A stretch of DNA of 64,000 bases from Clostridium estertheticum (GTDB lineage: Bacteria; Bacillota; Clostridia; Clostridiales; Clostridiaceae), in contig NZ_CP086239.1 in NCBI RefSeq assembly GCF_026650985.1, positions 806,001 to 870,000 on the forward strand. Direction: 5' to 3'. Shown here piece after piece: positions 1 through 9,946 of this stretch. The first letter of the stretch is position 1. Each line of letters begins with the position of its first letter. The notes under the pieces are model-generated. The model was given only the letters and a program-made list of their open reading frames with translations, made no database searches and was not told where the DNA came from. The position numbers and the translations under genes are program-made.

Positions 1-1
1 T

Positions 2-1708
2 AAGGAGCTATATATAGAAAATAATGATAGTCAAGAAGAATTAGCAGTTTCAAGTGAAGGAAAAAACAAATTTATTAAAGATATTAGCAACAAAATTAAA
101 ATAATTGATTTTATAAAATCAAATGATATTGAAACGGAAGAGCAAGTACCGAATGAGGATGAAGTTTCTAATATTAATAAGAGTGATAATGCAAGAGGAA
201 CAAAAGTAAAGCACATAGATAATTCTATAAAGCAAGAGCTTGAACAAGAAATTCAATTAAATAGTGTGCAAATAAAGCCAAACTATAAATATGAATATCC
301 TACCTTAGAGTTATTAAATGAAAATATTACTTCTAAAATGAATAAAAATGATAAAAAAGAATTACTTAATAATGCGAATAAATTACAAGAGACATTAAGT
401 AGCTTTGGAGTTGAAGCAAAAGTTATTCAAGTTACCAAAGGACCTTCAGTTACAAGGTTCGAACTTCAGCCAAATGCTGGGGTTAAGGTGAGCAAGATTG
501 TGAATTTAGCAGATGATATTGCATTGAATTTAGCCTCATCGGGTGTAAGAATTGAAGCACCAATACCCGGTAAAGCAGCTGTAGGAATTGAAGTACCAAA
601 TAAAGAGTTAAGCGCAGTGTACTTAAGAGAAGTAATAGAGTCTAATGAATTTTTAGAAACAAACAAAAATTTGTCTTTTAGTTTAGGAAAAGACATAGGT
701 GGTAATTGCGTTGTTTCAGATTTAACAAAAATGCCACATTTATTAGTAGCGGGGGCTACGGGCTCCGGAAAGAGTGTTTGCATAAATTCATTAATAATAA
801 GTTTACTTTATAAATATTCCCCAGAAGAGGTTAAGTTATTACTAATTGACCCCAAGGTTGTTGAATTAAATATTTATAATGGAATACCCCATTTATTAAT
901 ACCAGTTGTAACGGATCCAAAAAAATCAGCAGGTGCTTTAAATTGGGCTGTGAATGAAATGACAAGAAGATATAAGAGTTTTGCCGAAAATAATGTGCGA
1001 AGTATTGAGGGATATAATGAATTAGTTAATAAAGGCATTCTTGAAGAAAAATTACCATGGATTGTTATAATAATTGATGAGTTAGCGGACTTAATGACGG
1101 TTTGTGCAAATGATGTAGAAGAGTATATTGGTAGGCTCGCACAGATGGCAAGAGCGGCAGGTATGCATTTAGTAATTGCTACGCAAAGGCCTTCGGTCGA
1201 TGTTATTACAGGCGTGATAAAGGCTAATATACCTTCAAGAATATCATTTGCAGTTTCAAGTCAAATTGATTCAAGAACAATTTTAGATTCCGCTGGTGCA
1301 GAAAAATTACTTGGTAAAGGAGATATGCTTTTTTATCCGTCTGGAGAGTCTAAACCAATTAGAATACAAGGAGCTTTTGTATCGGAAGAAGAAGTTGAGC
1401 GAGTTGTTAATTTTATAAAAGACCAGAAGACCCAGGTGAATTATGAAAAGGAAATAATAGATGAAATAGAAAGTAGTTCGGTAAAGAAAGATGATAATGA
1501 AGGCATTGACGAATTATTAAATGAAGCAATTAGAATAGTTGTTGAAAATGGTCAAGCATCCACTTCCTTATTGCAACGTAAGCTAAAAATAGGTTATAAT
1601 AGAGCAGCAAGAATTATAGAACAAATGGAGGAACGTAGGATTATATCTGGTAGAAATGGAAGTAAACCTAGGGAAATATTGGTAAGTAATGCTGAACTTA
1701 AAAATTAA
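2..1708 (+). CDS. FtsK/SpoIIIE family DNA translocase, 5'-truncated by window edge
   Basis: The frame is open from base 2, so the start and the N-terminal membrane domain lie outside the window; a GTG at 266 is internal, not the start. The visible 568 residues hold an acidic linker, the alpha/beta motor with Walker A GATGSGKS (about nt 750-774) and Walker [11 protein letters not shown] (about nt 1066-1095), and a C-terminal winged-helix gamma domain (about nt 1510-1690) ending in a [11 protein letters not shown] stretch typical of the family. These hexameric ATPases pump DNA through the division or sporulation septum. The downstream rimO-pgsA-recA order is the usual clostridial context. FtsK and SpoIIIE cannot be told apart without the N-terminus. 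Confidence 0.96.
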   Translation, partial: KELYIENNDSQEELAVSSEGKNKFIKDISNKIKIIDFIKSNDIETEEQVPNEDEVSNINKSDNARGTKVKHIDNSIKQELEQEIQLNSVQIKPNYKYEYPTLELLNENITSKMNKNDKKELLNNANKLQETLSSFGVEAKVIQVTKGPSVTRFELQPNAGVKVSKIVNLADDIALNLASSGVRIEAPIPGKAAVGIEVPNKELSAVYLREVIESNEFLETNKNLSFSLGKDIGGNCVVSDLTKMPHLLVAGATGSGKSVCINSLIISLLYKYSPEEVKLLLIDPKVVELNIYNGIPHLLIPVVTDPKKSAGALNWAVNEMTRRYKSFAENNVRSIEGYNELVNKGILEEKLPWIVIIIDELADLMTVCANDVEEYIGRLAQMARAAGMHLVIATQRPSVDVITGVIKANIPSRISFAVSSQIDSRTILDSAGAEKLLGKGDMLFYPSGESKPIRIQGAFVSEEEVERVVNFIKDQKTQVNYEKEIIDEIESSSVKKDDNEGIDELLNEAIRIVVENGQASTSLLQRKLKIGYNRAARIIEQMEERRIISGRNGSKPREILVSNAELKN

Positions 1709-1898
1709 TAAAACAAATTTTTGTAAGAATAATTGCAAATACCCTTGTTTAATTTGTAAATCACATTTACAATAATTTATGTATACAATTATAGAAGGAT
1801 AATAGGTTAATAGTTATTATCTGTTTTAAGAACTAAACAATGAGAAAAAAAGCTAATAAATGGGATTTACCCGCAGAGACAAACAAGGAGGCTGACTT

Positions 1899-3236
1899 AT
1901 GGAAAAATTGAAAGTTGGAGTTATAAATCTAGGTTGTGATAAAAATAGAATTGATAGTGAGATTATAATAGGTAGTTTAAGTGAAAGATATAATATGACA
2001 AATGATCCTAAACTAGCAGATATAATTTTAGTAAATACATGTGGATTCATAGAATCTTCAAAACAAGAGTCAATAGACACTATTCTAGAAATGTCTGAAT
2101 ATAAGGAAAAGTATAAGTGTACAGTATTAATTGCAACGGGGTGCTTAACTCAACGTTATGGCTCAGAACTGCTTGAACTTATGCCGGAACTTGATATTAT
2201 GCTCGGCGTTAACGATTATAACAAGTTATTAAGTAGTATAGAAGAGGTGCTTTTAAAAAAAATTAAAGTACAATATTGTAGTTATAGTGATGAAAACATC
2301 AATGAAGGACAAAGAGTATTAACTACAGAAACCTATTCTGCTTATGTTAGAATTTCAGAAGGGTGTGATAATGCTTGTACATATTGCGCAATACCCAATA
2401 TTAGAGGAAAATATAGAAGTAGAAAGATGGAAAATATACTACAAGAGGTAAAGGAATTAAGTGAACATGGATGTAAAGAAATTATATTGGTAGCTCAAGA
2501 TACAACTAGATATGGAATTGACCTTTATGGTAAAAAGAACTTACACAAACTTATTAGTAAAATTTCTGAAATAAGCACAATTGAGTGGATTAGAGTACTT
2601 TATTGTTATGCAGAAGAAATAACAGATGAAATAATTAATGAAATAGCTTCAAATGATAAAGTTTGTAAATATGTAGATATACCAATCCAACATATAAGTG
2701 ATGATATTCTTAAATTAATGAAAAGAAAAGGCCGGAAAAGTATTATAACAGAAAATATAAATAAGATGAGAAAGAATATTAAGGGATTAGTACTTAGAAC
2801 TACTCTAATTGTAGGATTTCCAGGAGAAACTCAGGAAAATTTTGATGAGTTGAAACAATTTATTAAAGAAACCAAGTTTGATAAACTAGGGGTTTTTCAG
2901 TACTCTAAGGAAGAGGGGACTGAAGCCTGCGAAATGGAAAATCAAATTTCAGAAGAAATAAAAGTTAAACGTGAAGAAGAATTAATGATCATGCAACAAA
3001 GTATATCAAAAGAAATTAATAATAAAAAAATAGGAAAGATTTATAAAGTTTTAGTAGAAGGTTTTAATGGTGAAACTTATTATGGTAGAAATTATGAAAT
3101 GGCACCGGAAGTAGATGGTAATATTTTCTTTGAATCCGATAAAGTTTATGATAAGGGAGAATTTGTTAAAGTGAAAGTTACTAAAGCTTTAGAATATGAT
3201 TTAATAGGAGTTGTGTGCTATGAATCTTGCGAATAA
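1899..3236 (+). CDS. rimO: Ribosomal protein S12 methylthiotransferase RimO
   Basis: Radical-SAM enzyme that adds a methylthio group to an aspartate of ribosomal protein S12. The 445-aa product has the three-part family layout: an N-terminal UPF0004 domain with cysteines in NLGCDKN, NTCGF and ATGCL for the auxiliary iron-sulfur cluster; a radical-SAM core with the CxxxCxxC motif in [14 protein letters not shown]; and a C-terminal TRAM domain. The start is ATG 1899 behind AAGGAGG (about 1885-1891). It overlaps pgsA by 17 bases, so the two are co-transcribed. It is a relative of miaB at 21311, but the [11 protein letters not shown] signature and neighbourhood fit RimO. Confidence 0.95.
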   Translation: MEKLKVGVINLGCDKNRIDSEIIIGSLSERYNMTNDPKLADIILVNTCGFIESSKQESIDTILEMSEYKEKYKCTVLIATGCLTQRYGSELLELMPELDIMLGVNDYNKLLSSIEEVLLKKIKVQYCSYSDENINEGQRVLTTETYSAYVRISEGCDNACTYCAIPNIRGKYRSRKMENILQEVKELSEHGCKEIILVAQDTTRYGIDLYGKKNLHKLISKISEISTIEWIRVLYCYAEEITDEIINEIASNDKVCKYVDIPIQHISDDILKLMKRKGRKSIITENINKMRKNIKGLVLRTTLIVGFPGETQENFDELKQFIKETKFDKLGVFQYSKEEGTEACEMENQISEEIKVKREEELMIMQQSISKEINNKKIGKIYKVLVEGFNGETYYGRNYEMAPEVDGNIFFESDKVYDKGEFVKVKVTKALEYDLIGVVCYESCE

Positions 3237-3765
3237 ACTTACAATGATACGAATTTTTTTAGTGCCTATATTTCTACTTTTTATAGCAGCTAAAGGTATA
3301 CCTTATGGAAGAGAACTTGCTACAATTATTTTTATTGTAGCTTCTCTTACTGATAAATTGGATGGGTATATAGCAAGGAGTAGAAATCAAATAACTAATT
3401 TTGGAAAGTTTATGGACCCACTAGCCGATAAGTTATTAGTAACTGCGGCGCTTGTATCATTAGTAGAACTTCATATAGTGTATGGGTGGGTAGCTATGAT
3501 TATAATTGCTAGAGAATTTGCGGTTTCAGGTCTTAGAACAATAGCTGCGTCAGAAGGAAAAGTGATTGCGGCTAGTAAGTGGGGAAAACTAAAAACCGTT
3601 ATTCAAATAGTAGCTATAATAACAGCTCTTATAAATTTATCTTATGTGAATAATACATTAAATATATTCACTGATGTTTTCATGGGTGCGGCAGTAATTA
3701 TTACAATAATATCAGGTGTTGATTATTTTGTAAAAAATAAAGGTACAATTAGAGTTGATAAGTGA
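3220..3765 (+). CDS. pgsA: CDP-diacylglycerol--glycerol-3-phosphate 3-phosphatidyltransferase
   Basis: Membrane enzyme making phosphatidylglycerol phosphate, the committed step to phosphatidylglycerol and cardiolipin. The 181-aa product carries the complete CDP-alcohol phosphotransferase motif DGx2ARx8Gx3Dx3D (DGYIAR, then GKFMDPLAD) and about five hydrophobic helices. I chose ATG 3220 over the upstream TTG 3211: the Shine-Dalgarno TAGGAG (3205-3210) touches the TTG but sits nine bases before the ATG. The start lies inside the end of rimO, suggesting translational coupling. The clostridial neighbour cinA is absent between this gene and recA. Confidence 0.93.
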   Translation: MNLANKLTMIRIFLVPIFLLFIAAKGIPYGRELATIIFIVASLTDKLDGYIARSRNQITNFGKFMDPLADKLLVTAALVSLVELHIVYGWVAMIIIAREFAVSGLRTIAASEGKVIAASKWGKLKTVIQIVAIITALINLSYVNNTLNIFTDVFMGAAVIITIISGVDYFVKNKGTIRVDK

Positions 3766-3848
3766 TTAAATTATTAAAGAGTGTTAATAATAAAAATAAG
3801 TACTTACTATAGTGTTACAAAATTGGAAATATTATATTGTAATGTATG

Positions 3849-3877
3849 TTGACCATGTAAAATAAATAGTGTATACT
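3849..3877 (+). promoter_or_regulatory. Sigma-A promoter of recA
   Basis: TTGACC (3849-3854), a 17-base spacer and TATACT (3872-3877). The predicted start of transcription is near 3884, inside the LexA box. Confidence 0.8.
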
Positions 3878-3883
3878 TACAAT

Positions 3884-3897
3884 GGAACAAACGTTCG
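3884..3897 (+). promoter_or_regulatory. LexA (SOS) operator of recA
   Basis: GGAACAAACGTTCG fits the Gram-positive LexA consensus CGAACRNRYGTTYG at nearly every position and has intact GAAC-N4-GTTC arms. It starts seven bases after the -10 element, so bound LexA would block initiation. This is the classical arrangement for SOS-induced recA. Confidence 0.85.
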
Positions 3898-3931
3898 TCG
3901 ATGAAGGATGGTGAGCCCAAAGGGGAAATTT

Positions 3932-4987
3932 ATGAATAATGAAAAATTAAAAGCATTAGAAATTGCTATGGGTCAAATAGAAAAACAATTTGGAAAAGGT
4001 TCTGTAATGAAACTCGGAGCAAATAGTAAGTTAAATGTAGAGGCCATTTCTACTGGCTGTTTAGGACTTGATATAGGACTTGGTATAGGTGGAGTACCTA
4101 GAGGAAGAATGATTGAAGTTTTTGGACCAGAATCTTCAGGTAAAACTACAGTTGCACTCCATATAGTTGCAGAAGCTCAAAAAAATGGTGGAACAGCTGC
4201 ATTTATAGATGCAGAGAATGCATTAGATCCCGAATATGCTAAGGCATTAGGAATAGATATAGAAAATTTAATAGTCTCACAACCAGATACTGGTGAACAG
4301 GCTTTGGAGATTACAGAGGCGCTAGTGCGTTCTGGAGCTATTGATGTAATTGTTGTGGATTCAGTAGCAGCATTAGTACCTAAAGCTGAAATTGAAGGCG
4401 AGATGGGAGACTCTCATATAGGACTGCAAGCAAGACTTATGTCTCAAGCTTTAAGAAAACTTGCAGGTTCAATAAATAAGTCTCAATGTGTTCTTGTATT
4501 TATAAATCAATTAAGAGAAAAAGTTGGAGTAATGTTTGGTAGCCCAGAAGTAACTCCTGGTGGTCGAGCACTTAAGTTTTATGCATCTGTTAGAATAGAT
4601 ATTAGAAAAATAGATACAATTAAACAAGGTGACGAATTTATGGGTAATAGAACAAGAATAAAAATTGTTAAGAACAAAGTAGCTCCTCCATTTAAGAAAG
4701 TTGAATTCGATATTATGTATGGTCACGGTATATCTCGTGAGGGTGATGTCCTAGATATAGGTGTTACGGAAGAAATTGTACAAAAAAGTGGGGCATGGTT
4801 TTCCTATGGAGATATACGTCTTGGACAAGGAAGAGAAAATTCAAAACAATATTTCGCAGAGAATCCCCTTGTTATGCTAGAAATAGAAAACAAAATAAGA
4901 GCAAAACACAATTTGCCATTATACAATAATCCAGAAATTAATAAAAAAGAAGTAACTAAAAAGGAAGCTAGTAAGAAGGAAGAATAA
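3932..4987 (+). CDS. recA: Recombinase RecA
   Basis: Strand-exchange ATPase and LexA co-protease. The 351-aa product has Walker A GPESSGKT (about residues 65-72), the [15 protein letters not shown] segment, Walker [11 protein letters not shown] and the L2 DNA-binding loop [20 protein letters not shown]. The C-terminus ends in a short Lys/Glu-rich tail. I chose ATG 3932: AGGGGA (3921-3926) sits at ideal distance, whereas the upstream in-frame ATG 3908 has no good ribosome binding site and adds residues not typical of RecA. It is monocistronic, with its own promoter, LexA box and terminator. Confidence 0.98.
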   Translation: MNNEKLKALEIAMGQIEKQFGKGSVMKLGANSKLNVEAISTGCLGLDIGLGIGGVPRGRMIEVFGPESSGKTTVALHIVAEAQKNGGTAAFIDAENALDPEYAKALGIDIENLIVSQPDTGEQALEITEALVRSGAIDVIVVDSVAALVPKAEIEGEMGDSHIGLQARLMSQALRKLAGSINKSQCVLVFINQLREKVGVMFGSPEVTPGGRALKFYASVRIDIRKIDTIKQGDEFMGNRTRIKIVKNKVAPPFKKVEFDIMYGHGISREGDVLDIGVTEEIVQKSGAWFSYGDIRLGQGRENSKQYFAENPLVMLEIENKIRAKHNLPLYNNPEINKKEVTKKEASKKEE

Positions 4988-5012
4988 AGCAAGTTTATAC
5001 TTGCTTTTTTCT
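4987..5012 (+). terminator. Rho-independent terminator of recA
   Basis: Perfect 8-bp stem AAGCAAGT/ACTTGCTT with a TTAT loop followed by a T run; it starts on the last base of the recA stop codon. Confidence 0.9.
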
Positions 5013-5146
5013 TTAATCAATTATTAATTATTTGTTTATTAATTTTATATGATTTTAGTTAAATCTATAAGTAATACATATAACTAAAGAATATTATTAT
5101 AGTACTGGATATATAACGATAAATAGATTATTTAATTCTTATAATC

Positions 5147-5175
5147 TTGACATTAATTGAAAAGTAATATAAAAT
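5147..5175 (+). promoter_or_regulatory. Sigma-A promoter of rny
   Basis: TTGACA (5147-5152), 17 bases, TAAAAT (5170-5175). This leaves a leader of about 115 nt before rny. The remainder of the 309-base recA-rny gap is AT-rich with no ORF or further structure seen. Confidence 0.7.
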
Positions 5176-5296
5176 AAATACAAATACTGGTTTGCATATT
5201 TTAATTGCTACCAACTAAATAAATATAGCACCTTTTCTAGCTTTCATATTTACTCTTAAATAGATTTGAAATAAGCAAGGGAGGTGTTGATAATCG

Positions 5297-6853
5297 ATGA
5301 ATACTAAAGGTTTACCAATTTTCATAGCAGTTTGTGCTATTTTGATTGTTGCTTCGTTAGTTGTTTTTGTTGTAATTTATACTAGAAAAAATAAATCTCA
5401 AGCAAATATTTCTGAGGCTGAAAAAGAAGCTAAAAAAATTCTTGATGATAGCTCGAAAGAAGCTGAGACAAGAAAGAAAGAAGCTATTTTAGAGGCGAAG
5501 GAAGAAGTTCACAGACTTAGAACTGATTTAGAAAAAGAATCAAGAGAAAGACGAAATGAAGTTCAAAGGTTAGAAAGAAGAAATATCCAAAGAGAAGAAT
5601 CTTTAGATAAAAAAGGTGATGTGCTAGAGAGAAAAGAAGAAAATCTTAATAAAAAGCAACAAGAGATTGAGACTGTAGAAACAAGTGTACAAGATTTATA
5701 CACAAAACAAAGGGGAGAATTAGAAAGACTATCAGGATTAACATCGGATGAAGCAAAACAAGTATTGTTAGAAGAAATAAAGAAAGAAATTAAACACGAT
5801 GCTGCAATTATGATAAAAGAAATTGAAACTAAAGCTAAAGAAGAAGCAGATAAAAAGGCAAGAGAAATTATTACTTATGCTATTCAAAGATGTGCGGCTG
5901 ATCATGTTGCAGAAACGACAGTTCATGTGGTTTCTCTTCCAAATGATGAGATGAAAGGAAGAATAATAGGCAGAGAGGGTAGAAATATTCGAACGCTAGA
6001 AACACTTACGGGCGTAGATTTAATAATAGATGATACTCCTGAAGCAGTAATTCTTTCCGCATTTGATCCTATAAGACGAGAAGTTGCAAGAATTGCACTT
6101 GAGAAGCTAATAGTGGATGGAAGAATTCATCCTGCAAGAATTGAAGAAATGGTAGAAAAAGCTAAAAAAGAAGTTGATAGCGATATAAGAGAAGAGGGAG
6201 AACAAGCAACTTTCGAAACGGGAGTTCATGGGCTTCATTCTGAGATTATTAGGCTACTTGGAAGACTAAAATACAGAACTAGTTATGGTCAGAATGTATT
6301 AAAGCATTCAATAGAAGTTTCATACTTAGCGGGACTTATGGCTTCGGAACTTGGAATTGACCCAACACTTGCTAAAAGATGTGGGTTACTTCATGATATA
6401 GGTAAGGCTGTGGATCATGAAGTTGAAGGACCACATGCACTTATAGGTTCAGAAATCGCTAAAAAACATCATGAGTCGCCTATTGTAGTAAACGCTATTG
6501 CAGCGCATCATGGTGATGTTGAGTTACAATCTCTCGAGGCGATACTAGTTCAAGCGGCAGATGCTATATCAGCTGCAAGACCGGGTGCAAGAAGAGAAAC
6601 TTTAGAAGCATACATTAAAAGATTAGAGAAACTAGAAGAAATTGCAAATTCTTATGAAGGCGTGGAGAAGTCATATGCTATCCAAGCTGGAAGAGAAGTC
6701 AGAATTATGATTAAACCAGATGTAATTGATGATGCTGGTGCTGTCGAAATGGCAAGAAATCTAGTTAAGAGAATTGAAAATGAACTTGAATATCCAGGGC
6801 AAATTAAGGTGAATGTTATTCGTGAAACACGAGCTATTGATTATGCTAAATAA
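5297..6853 (+). CDS. rny: Ribonuclease Y
   Basis: Membrane-anchored endoribonuclease that starts bulk mRNA decay in Firmicutes. The 518-aa product shows, in order, one N-terminal membrane helix (about residues 8-28), a long charged coiled coil (about 35-190), a KH RNA-binding domain with [13 protein letters not shown] (about 215-230), and an HD domain with the metal-binding [10 protein letters not shown] (about 365-375). Length and order match the family exactly. ATG 5297 follows GGGAGG. It has its own promoter and a strong terminator, so it is a single-gene unit. Confidence 0.97.
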   Translation: MNTKGLPIFIAVCAILIVASLVVFVVIYTRKNKSQANISEAEKEAKKILDDSSKEAETRKKEAILEAKEEVHRLRTDLEKESRERRNEVQRLERRNIQREESLDKKGDVLERKEENLNKKQQEIETVETSVQDLYTKQRGELERLSGLTSDEAKQVLLEEIKKEIKHDAAIMIKEIETKAKEEADKKAREIITYAIQRCAADHVAETTVHVVSLPNDEMKGRIIGREGRNIRTLETLTGVDLIIDDTPEAVILSAFDPIRREVARIALEKLIVDGRIHPARIEEMVEKAKKEVDSDIREEGEQATFETGVHGLHSEIIRLLGRLKYRTSYGQNVLKHSIEVSYLAGLMASELGIDPTLAKRCGLLHDIGKAVDHEVEGPHALIGSEIAKKHHESPIVVNAIAAHHGDVELQSLEAILVQAADAISAARPGARRETLEAYIKRLEKLEEIANSYEGVEKSYAIQAGREVRIMIKPDVIDDAGAVEMARNLVKRIENELEYPGQIKVNVIRETRAIDYAK

Positions 6854-6867
6854 AAACATATAATAAT

Positions 6868-6917
6868 AAATCCTCTTGAAATCTAGAATATTTCTAAATC
6901 TTAAGAGGATTTTTTTG
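6868..6917 (+). terminator. Terminator of rny
   Basis: Stem AAATCCTCTT (6868-6877) with AAGAGGATTT (6903-6912), followed by a T run. The 25-base loop is long. Confidence 0.85.
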
Positions 6918-7094
6918 CGCAAAGTATTAACTGCATATTAAATATAAAAACTTGTAATTATGAATAAATTATTCCATTTACATCATAAAAAAATAATGAT
7001 ATATTAGTACAATACTAGTTAGGTAGTTTGTTTAAAGAAACAAAATTGTGTTAATATAAAACATACAATTAATATATATATCGGGGGTAAAAAA

Positions 7095-8285
7095 ATGGTA
7101 TTATCTAAAAAAGCTGGTAAAATATCAACATCTTTAACATTAGATATAACTGCGAAAGCAAAAAAAATGAAGGCTGATGGTATTGATGTAATAGGGTTTG
7201 GTGCCGGTGAACCTGATTTTAATACACCAAAGAATATTAGGGAAGCAGCTATAAAAGCAATAAACGAAGGAATGACAAAGTATACGGCGGCGTCTGGTAT
7301 TATTGAACTAAAACAGGCAATAATTAAAAAACTTAAAAAAGATAATAATTTAAATTACATAACAGATCAAATTATAGTTTCAACTGGAGCAAAACAATGC
7401 TTAGCTAATGTTTTGCAAGCTATATTAAACCCAGGAGACGAAGTTATAATTGGAGCTCCATATTGGGTTAGTTATCCAGAATTAGTTAAACTCGCGGATG
7501 GGGTACCTGTTTTTGTTGAAACAGAGGAAAGTAATAAATTTAAGTTAACAATTACAAACCTTAATAGAGCGATAACTTCTAAATCTAAAGCAATAATATT
7601 AAATAGCCCAAATAATCCTACAGGAACAGTGTATTCAAGAGAAGAACTTATGGATATTGCTGAGTTTGCAAAAACAAATAATTTAATAATAATATCAGAT
7701 GAAATCTATGAGAAACTATTATACGCAGCTAATGATCATATTAGTATAGCAAGCCTTTCCGAAGATGCTTATTTAAGAACTATAGTAATTAATGGTCTTT
7801 CTAAAGCTTATGCTATGACAGGATGGAGAATAGGGTATGCCGCTGGTAGCAAAGAAATCGTAGCATTAATGTCAAACATACAAAGTCATACCACGTCTAA
7901 CCCAAATTCAATTGCTCAATATGCATCAGTTGAAGCTTTAAGCGGGGAACAGGAAGATGTGCATAGTATGATAAAACAATTTAAATTAAGAAGAAATTAT
8001 ATGGTAGAAAGAATAAATAGTATTAATAATTTATCTTGCATAGAACCTGAAGGTGCTTTTTATGTTATGGTGAATATAAGTAATATATTAAATAAATTAA
8101 TCGATGGAAAAGTGATAAAGGATTCGATTTCTTTTTCAAAGCTTCTACTTGAAAAGGAAAAGGTTGCAGTTATACCGGGCATAGCATTCGGAGCAGAGAA
8201 TTTTATTAGACTATCATATGCGACTTCCATGGAAAATATAAAGCAAGGACTTAATAGGATAGAAAGTTTTGTTAGTAATATTTAA
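7095..8285 (+). CDS. Pyridoxal-phosphate aminotransferase, class I (aspartate aminotransferase-like)
   Basis: Fold-type I aminotransferase of the aspartate/aromatic group, transferring amino groups to 2-oxoglutarate or oxaloacetate. The 396-aa product has the substrate-loop GFGAGEPDF, the cofactor region NSPNNPTG, ISDEIYE, and the PLP-binding lysine in NGLSKAYAMTGWRIGY (Lys about residue 237). This is close to the AspC/AspB subgroup of Gram-positives. ATG 7095 follows TCGGGGG. It stands alone between the rny terminator and a perfect hairpin. Exact substrate cannot be read from sequence. Confidence 0.93.
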   Translation: MVLSKKAGKISTSLTLDITAKAKKMKADGIDVIGFGAGEPDFNTPKNIREAAIKAINEGMTKYTAASGIIELKQAIIKKLKKDNNLNYITDQIIVSTGAKQCLANVLQAILNPGDEVIIGAPYWVSYPELVKLADGVPVFVETEESNKFKLTITNLNRAITSKSKAIILNSPNNPTGTVYSREELMDIAEFAKTNNLIIISDEIYEKLLYAANDHISIASLSEDAYLRTIVINGLSKAYAMTGWRIGYAAGSKEIVALMSNIQSHTTSNPNSIAQYASVEALSGEQEDVHSMIKQFKLRRNYMVERINSINNLSCIEPEGAFYVMVNISNILNKLIDGKVIKDSISFSKLLLEKEKVAVIPGIAFGAENFIRLSYATSMENIKQGLNRIESFVSNI

Positions 8286-8328
8286 AATTGATTTACATAC
8301 TTATTAATGATATTATGATGGTATGGTG

Positions 8329-8366
8329 GTATGAACTAATATAAAGTGTTTTATATTAGTTCATAC
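8329..8366. other. Perfect 17-bp inverted repeat before ptsH
   Basis: GTATGAACTAATATAAA (8329-8345), GTGT loop, and its exact reverse complement (8350-8366). No T run follows on either strand, so it is not a standard terminator. It ends 28 bases before the ptsH start and could be an RNA hairpin or a protein operator. Confidence 0.85.
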
Positions 8367-8394
8367 TAATAATAAGATATTGAGGTGAAATAAA

Positions 8395-8655
8395 TTGATA
8401 ACAAAGGAAGTTATAGTTAATAATCCTAAAGGATTGCATGCTAGGCCAGCTACATTGTTAGTAAGAAAAGCAGCTTCTTTCAAGTCAGATATAGGTATAG
8501 AATTTATGGGTAAAAAAGCCAATATTAAAAGTTTGATAGGTATTTTATCATTAGGTGTTGGATCTAATGTGGCTGTAAACGTTATTGCAAATGGTGTTGA
8601 TGAAAAATTAGCTTTAGAAGAAATAGTGAAATTAATCAACTCTTTAGAGGAATAA
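8395..8655 (+). CDS. ptsH: Phosphocarrier protein HPr
   Basis: Small phosphocarrier of the sugar phosphotransferase system. The 86-aa product has the catalytic His15 in GLHARPAT and the regulatory Ser46 in NIKSLIGILSLG, the site of HPr kinase in Gram-positives. It is therefore a true HPr, not the His-less Crh. The start is TTG 8395 behind GAGGTG (8382-8387). ptsI is not next to it, as often in clostridia. A perfect hairpin lies just upstream and a terminator just downstream, so it is transcribed alone. Confidence 0.95.
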   Translation: MITKEVIVNNPKGLHARPATLLVRKAASFKSDIGIEFMGKKANIKSLIGILSLGVGSNVAVNVIANGVDEKLALEEIVKLINSLEE

Positions 8656-8670
8656 TTAAGACCTGTATAT

Positions 8671-8710
8671 TTTAAAAAGCTGCTAACGTACTGTTTGCAG
8701 CTTTTTAAAA
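8671..8710 (+). terminator. Terminator of ptsH
   Basis: Perfect 13-bp stem TTTAAAAAGCTGC/GCAGCTTTTTAAA with a 13-base loop; the T run is part of the 3' arm. Confidence 0.85.
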
Positions 8711-8746
8711 TTTATAGAAAAGTGAAAGTATTAAAGGAGAATATTT

Positions 8747-9724
8747 ATGCAAAATGAAATTATTGGATTTAATTACAATTCAGATCTAATGTTAGACAAT
8801 GAAAATTTTATAAGATATTTTCTTGAGATTAAATCTAGAAAAAGTATTTATACATCTAAGAGTTATGAAAGGGATATAAAAGATTTTTTCTGTGTGAGTT
8901 CTATTTCGGATATTAGTATAGATGATATTAAAAAAGTTACTATATTACATACACAAAATTTTATTATGAAATTAATGGATAAAAATATGTCATCTGCAAC
9001 TATAAATCGGAAAGTATCATCATTAAGCGCTCTCTATAAGTGGTTATTAAAATATCAAGATAATTCTACAGGTATTCATATAATTAAGTATAATCCATTT
9101 GGAAATCTAAAAGAAGAAAAACCAGTGATAAATAATAAAGAAACTGAGTTTTTAACAAAAGAAGAGTGTAAAATTTTATTAAAAAGTATAGATACAACTA
9201 CTATATTGGGACATAGGAATAAAACAATATTAGTTCTTGCGTTAACTACTGCATTAAGAAAATCTGAAATTATAAATATTAAAATTAAACATGTTACTAC
9301 ATACACTGGGTATAATGTAGTAAAGGTAAGAAGAAAAGGCGGTAAAGAAGATATAGTAAAACTACAACAAAATGTTCTTACTATGATTAATGAATATATT
9401 AAGTTGACAAATAGAAATAAGGTAACAAATGGTGAGGAATATTTATTTATTGGTCATTCGAGCAATGGGAAAAATAATGAAAAGTTAAATGCAAGCACTT
9501 TAAATTATATGATAAAAAAAGTGTGTAAAAATGCAGGTATAGATAAAGATTTACGGGTTCATTCTACTAGACATACAGCAATAACACTCGCAATACTTGC
9601 AGGGGCTACGGTAGAAAAAGTTAGAGATTTTGCGTCACACAAAAATTTGGCAACTACTAATAGGTATATTCATTCAGTAGAAAAATTGAAAAATAATGCT
9701 GGAGATTTAATAGATATATTTTAA
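8747..9724 (+). CDS. Tyrosine-type site-specific recombinase (XerC/D-like)
   Basis: DNA breakage-rejoining enzyme of the lambda-integrase family. The 325-aa product has an N-terminal SAM-like arm domain (about residues 20-110). The catalytic domain carries the first Arg in TALRKSE (about 170), HSTRHT (about 271), the second His/Lys box ASHKNLATTNRY and the nucleophile Tyr (about 305) in RYIHS. All catalytic residues are present. Length is slightly above XerC/D. ATG 8747 has AAAGGAG upstream. It sits among core genes with no phage or integron genes beside it, so a chromosomal Xer-type role is as likely as being an integrase relic. Confidence 0.9.
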   Translation: MQNEIIGFNYNSDLMLDNENFIRYFLEIKSRKSIYTSKSYERDIKDFFCVSSISDISIDDIKKVTILHTQNFIMKLMDKNMSSATINRKVSSLSALYKWLLKYQDNSTGIHIIKYNPFGNLKEEKPVINNKETEFLTKEECKILLKSIDTTTILGHRNKTILVLALTTALRKSEIINIKIKHVTTYTGYNVVKVRRKGGKEDIVKLQQNVLTMINEYIKLTNRNKVTNGEEYLFIGHSSNGKNNEKLNASTLNYMIKKVCKNAGIDKDLRVHSTRHTAITLAILAGATVEKVRDFASHKNLATTNRYIHSVEKLKNNAGDLIDIF

Positions 9725-9946
9725 TTATTATAACGGAACTAAATATACCTACTAATAACCATGAATAAGCAGAAAAGACATCAGGCTTCCGTTTACACCT
9801 TTGACTTAGTTTTTCGCTTTAAAGAAAGCGTAGATACGGTTTAAATGTGCAATAGGAGTTAAGCATACATATAAAGGCTAAATTTTGTGCAATTTAATAT
9901 AAATTGAAAAAATTATAAGTATAAGAAAATAGGAGTATAAGAAAAT

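Noticed and set aside
3908-3931. Longer RecA N-terminus from ATG 3908
   Set aside because: Adds MVSPKGKF, lacks a ribosome binding site, and the AGGGGA inside it serves ATG 3932.
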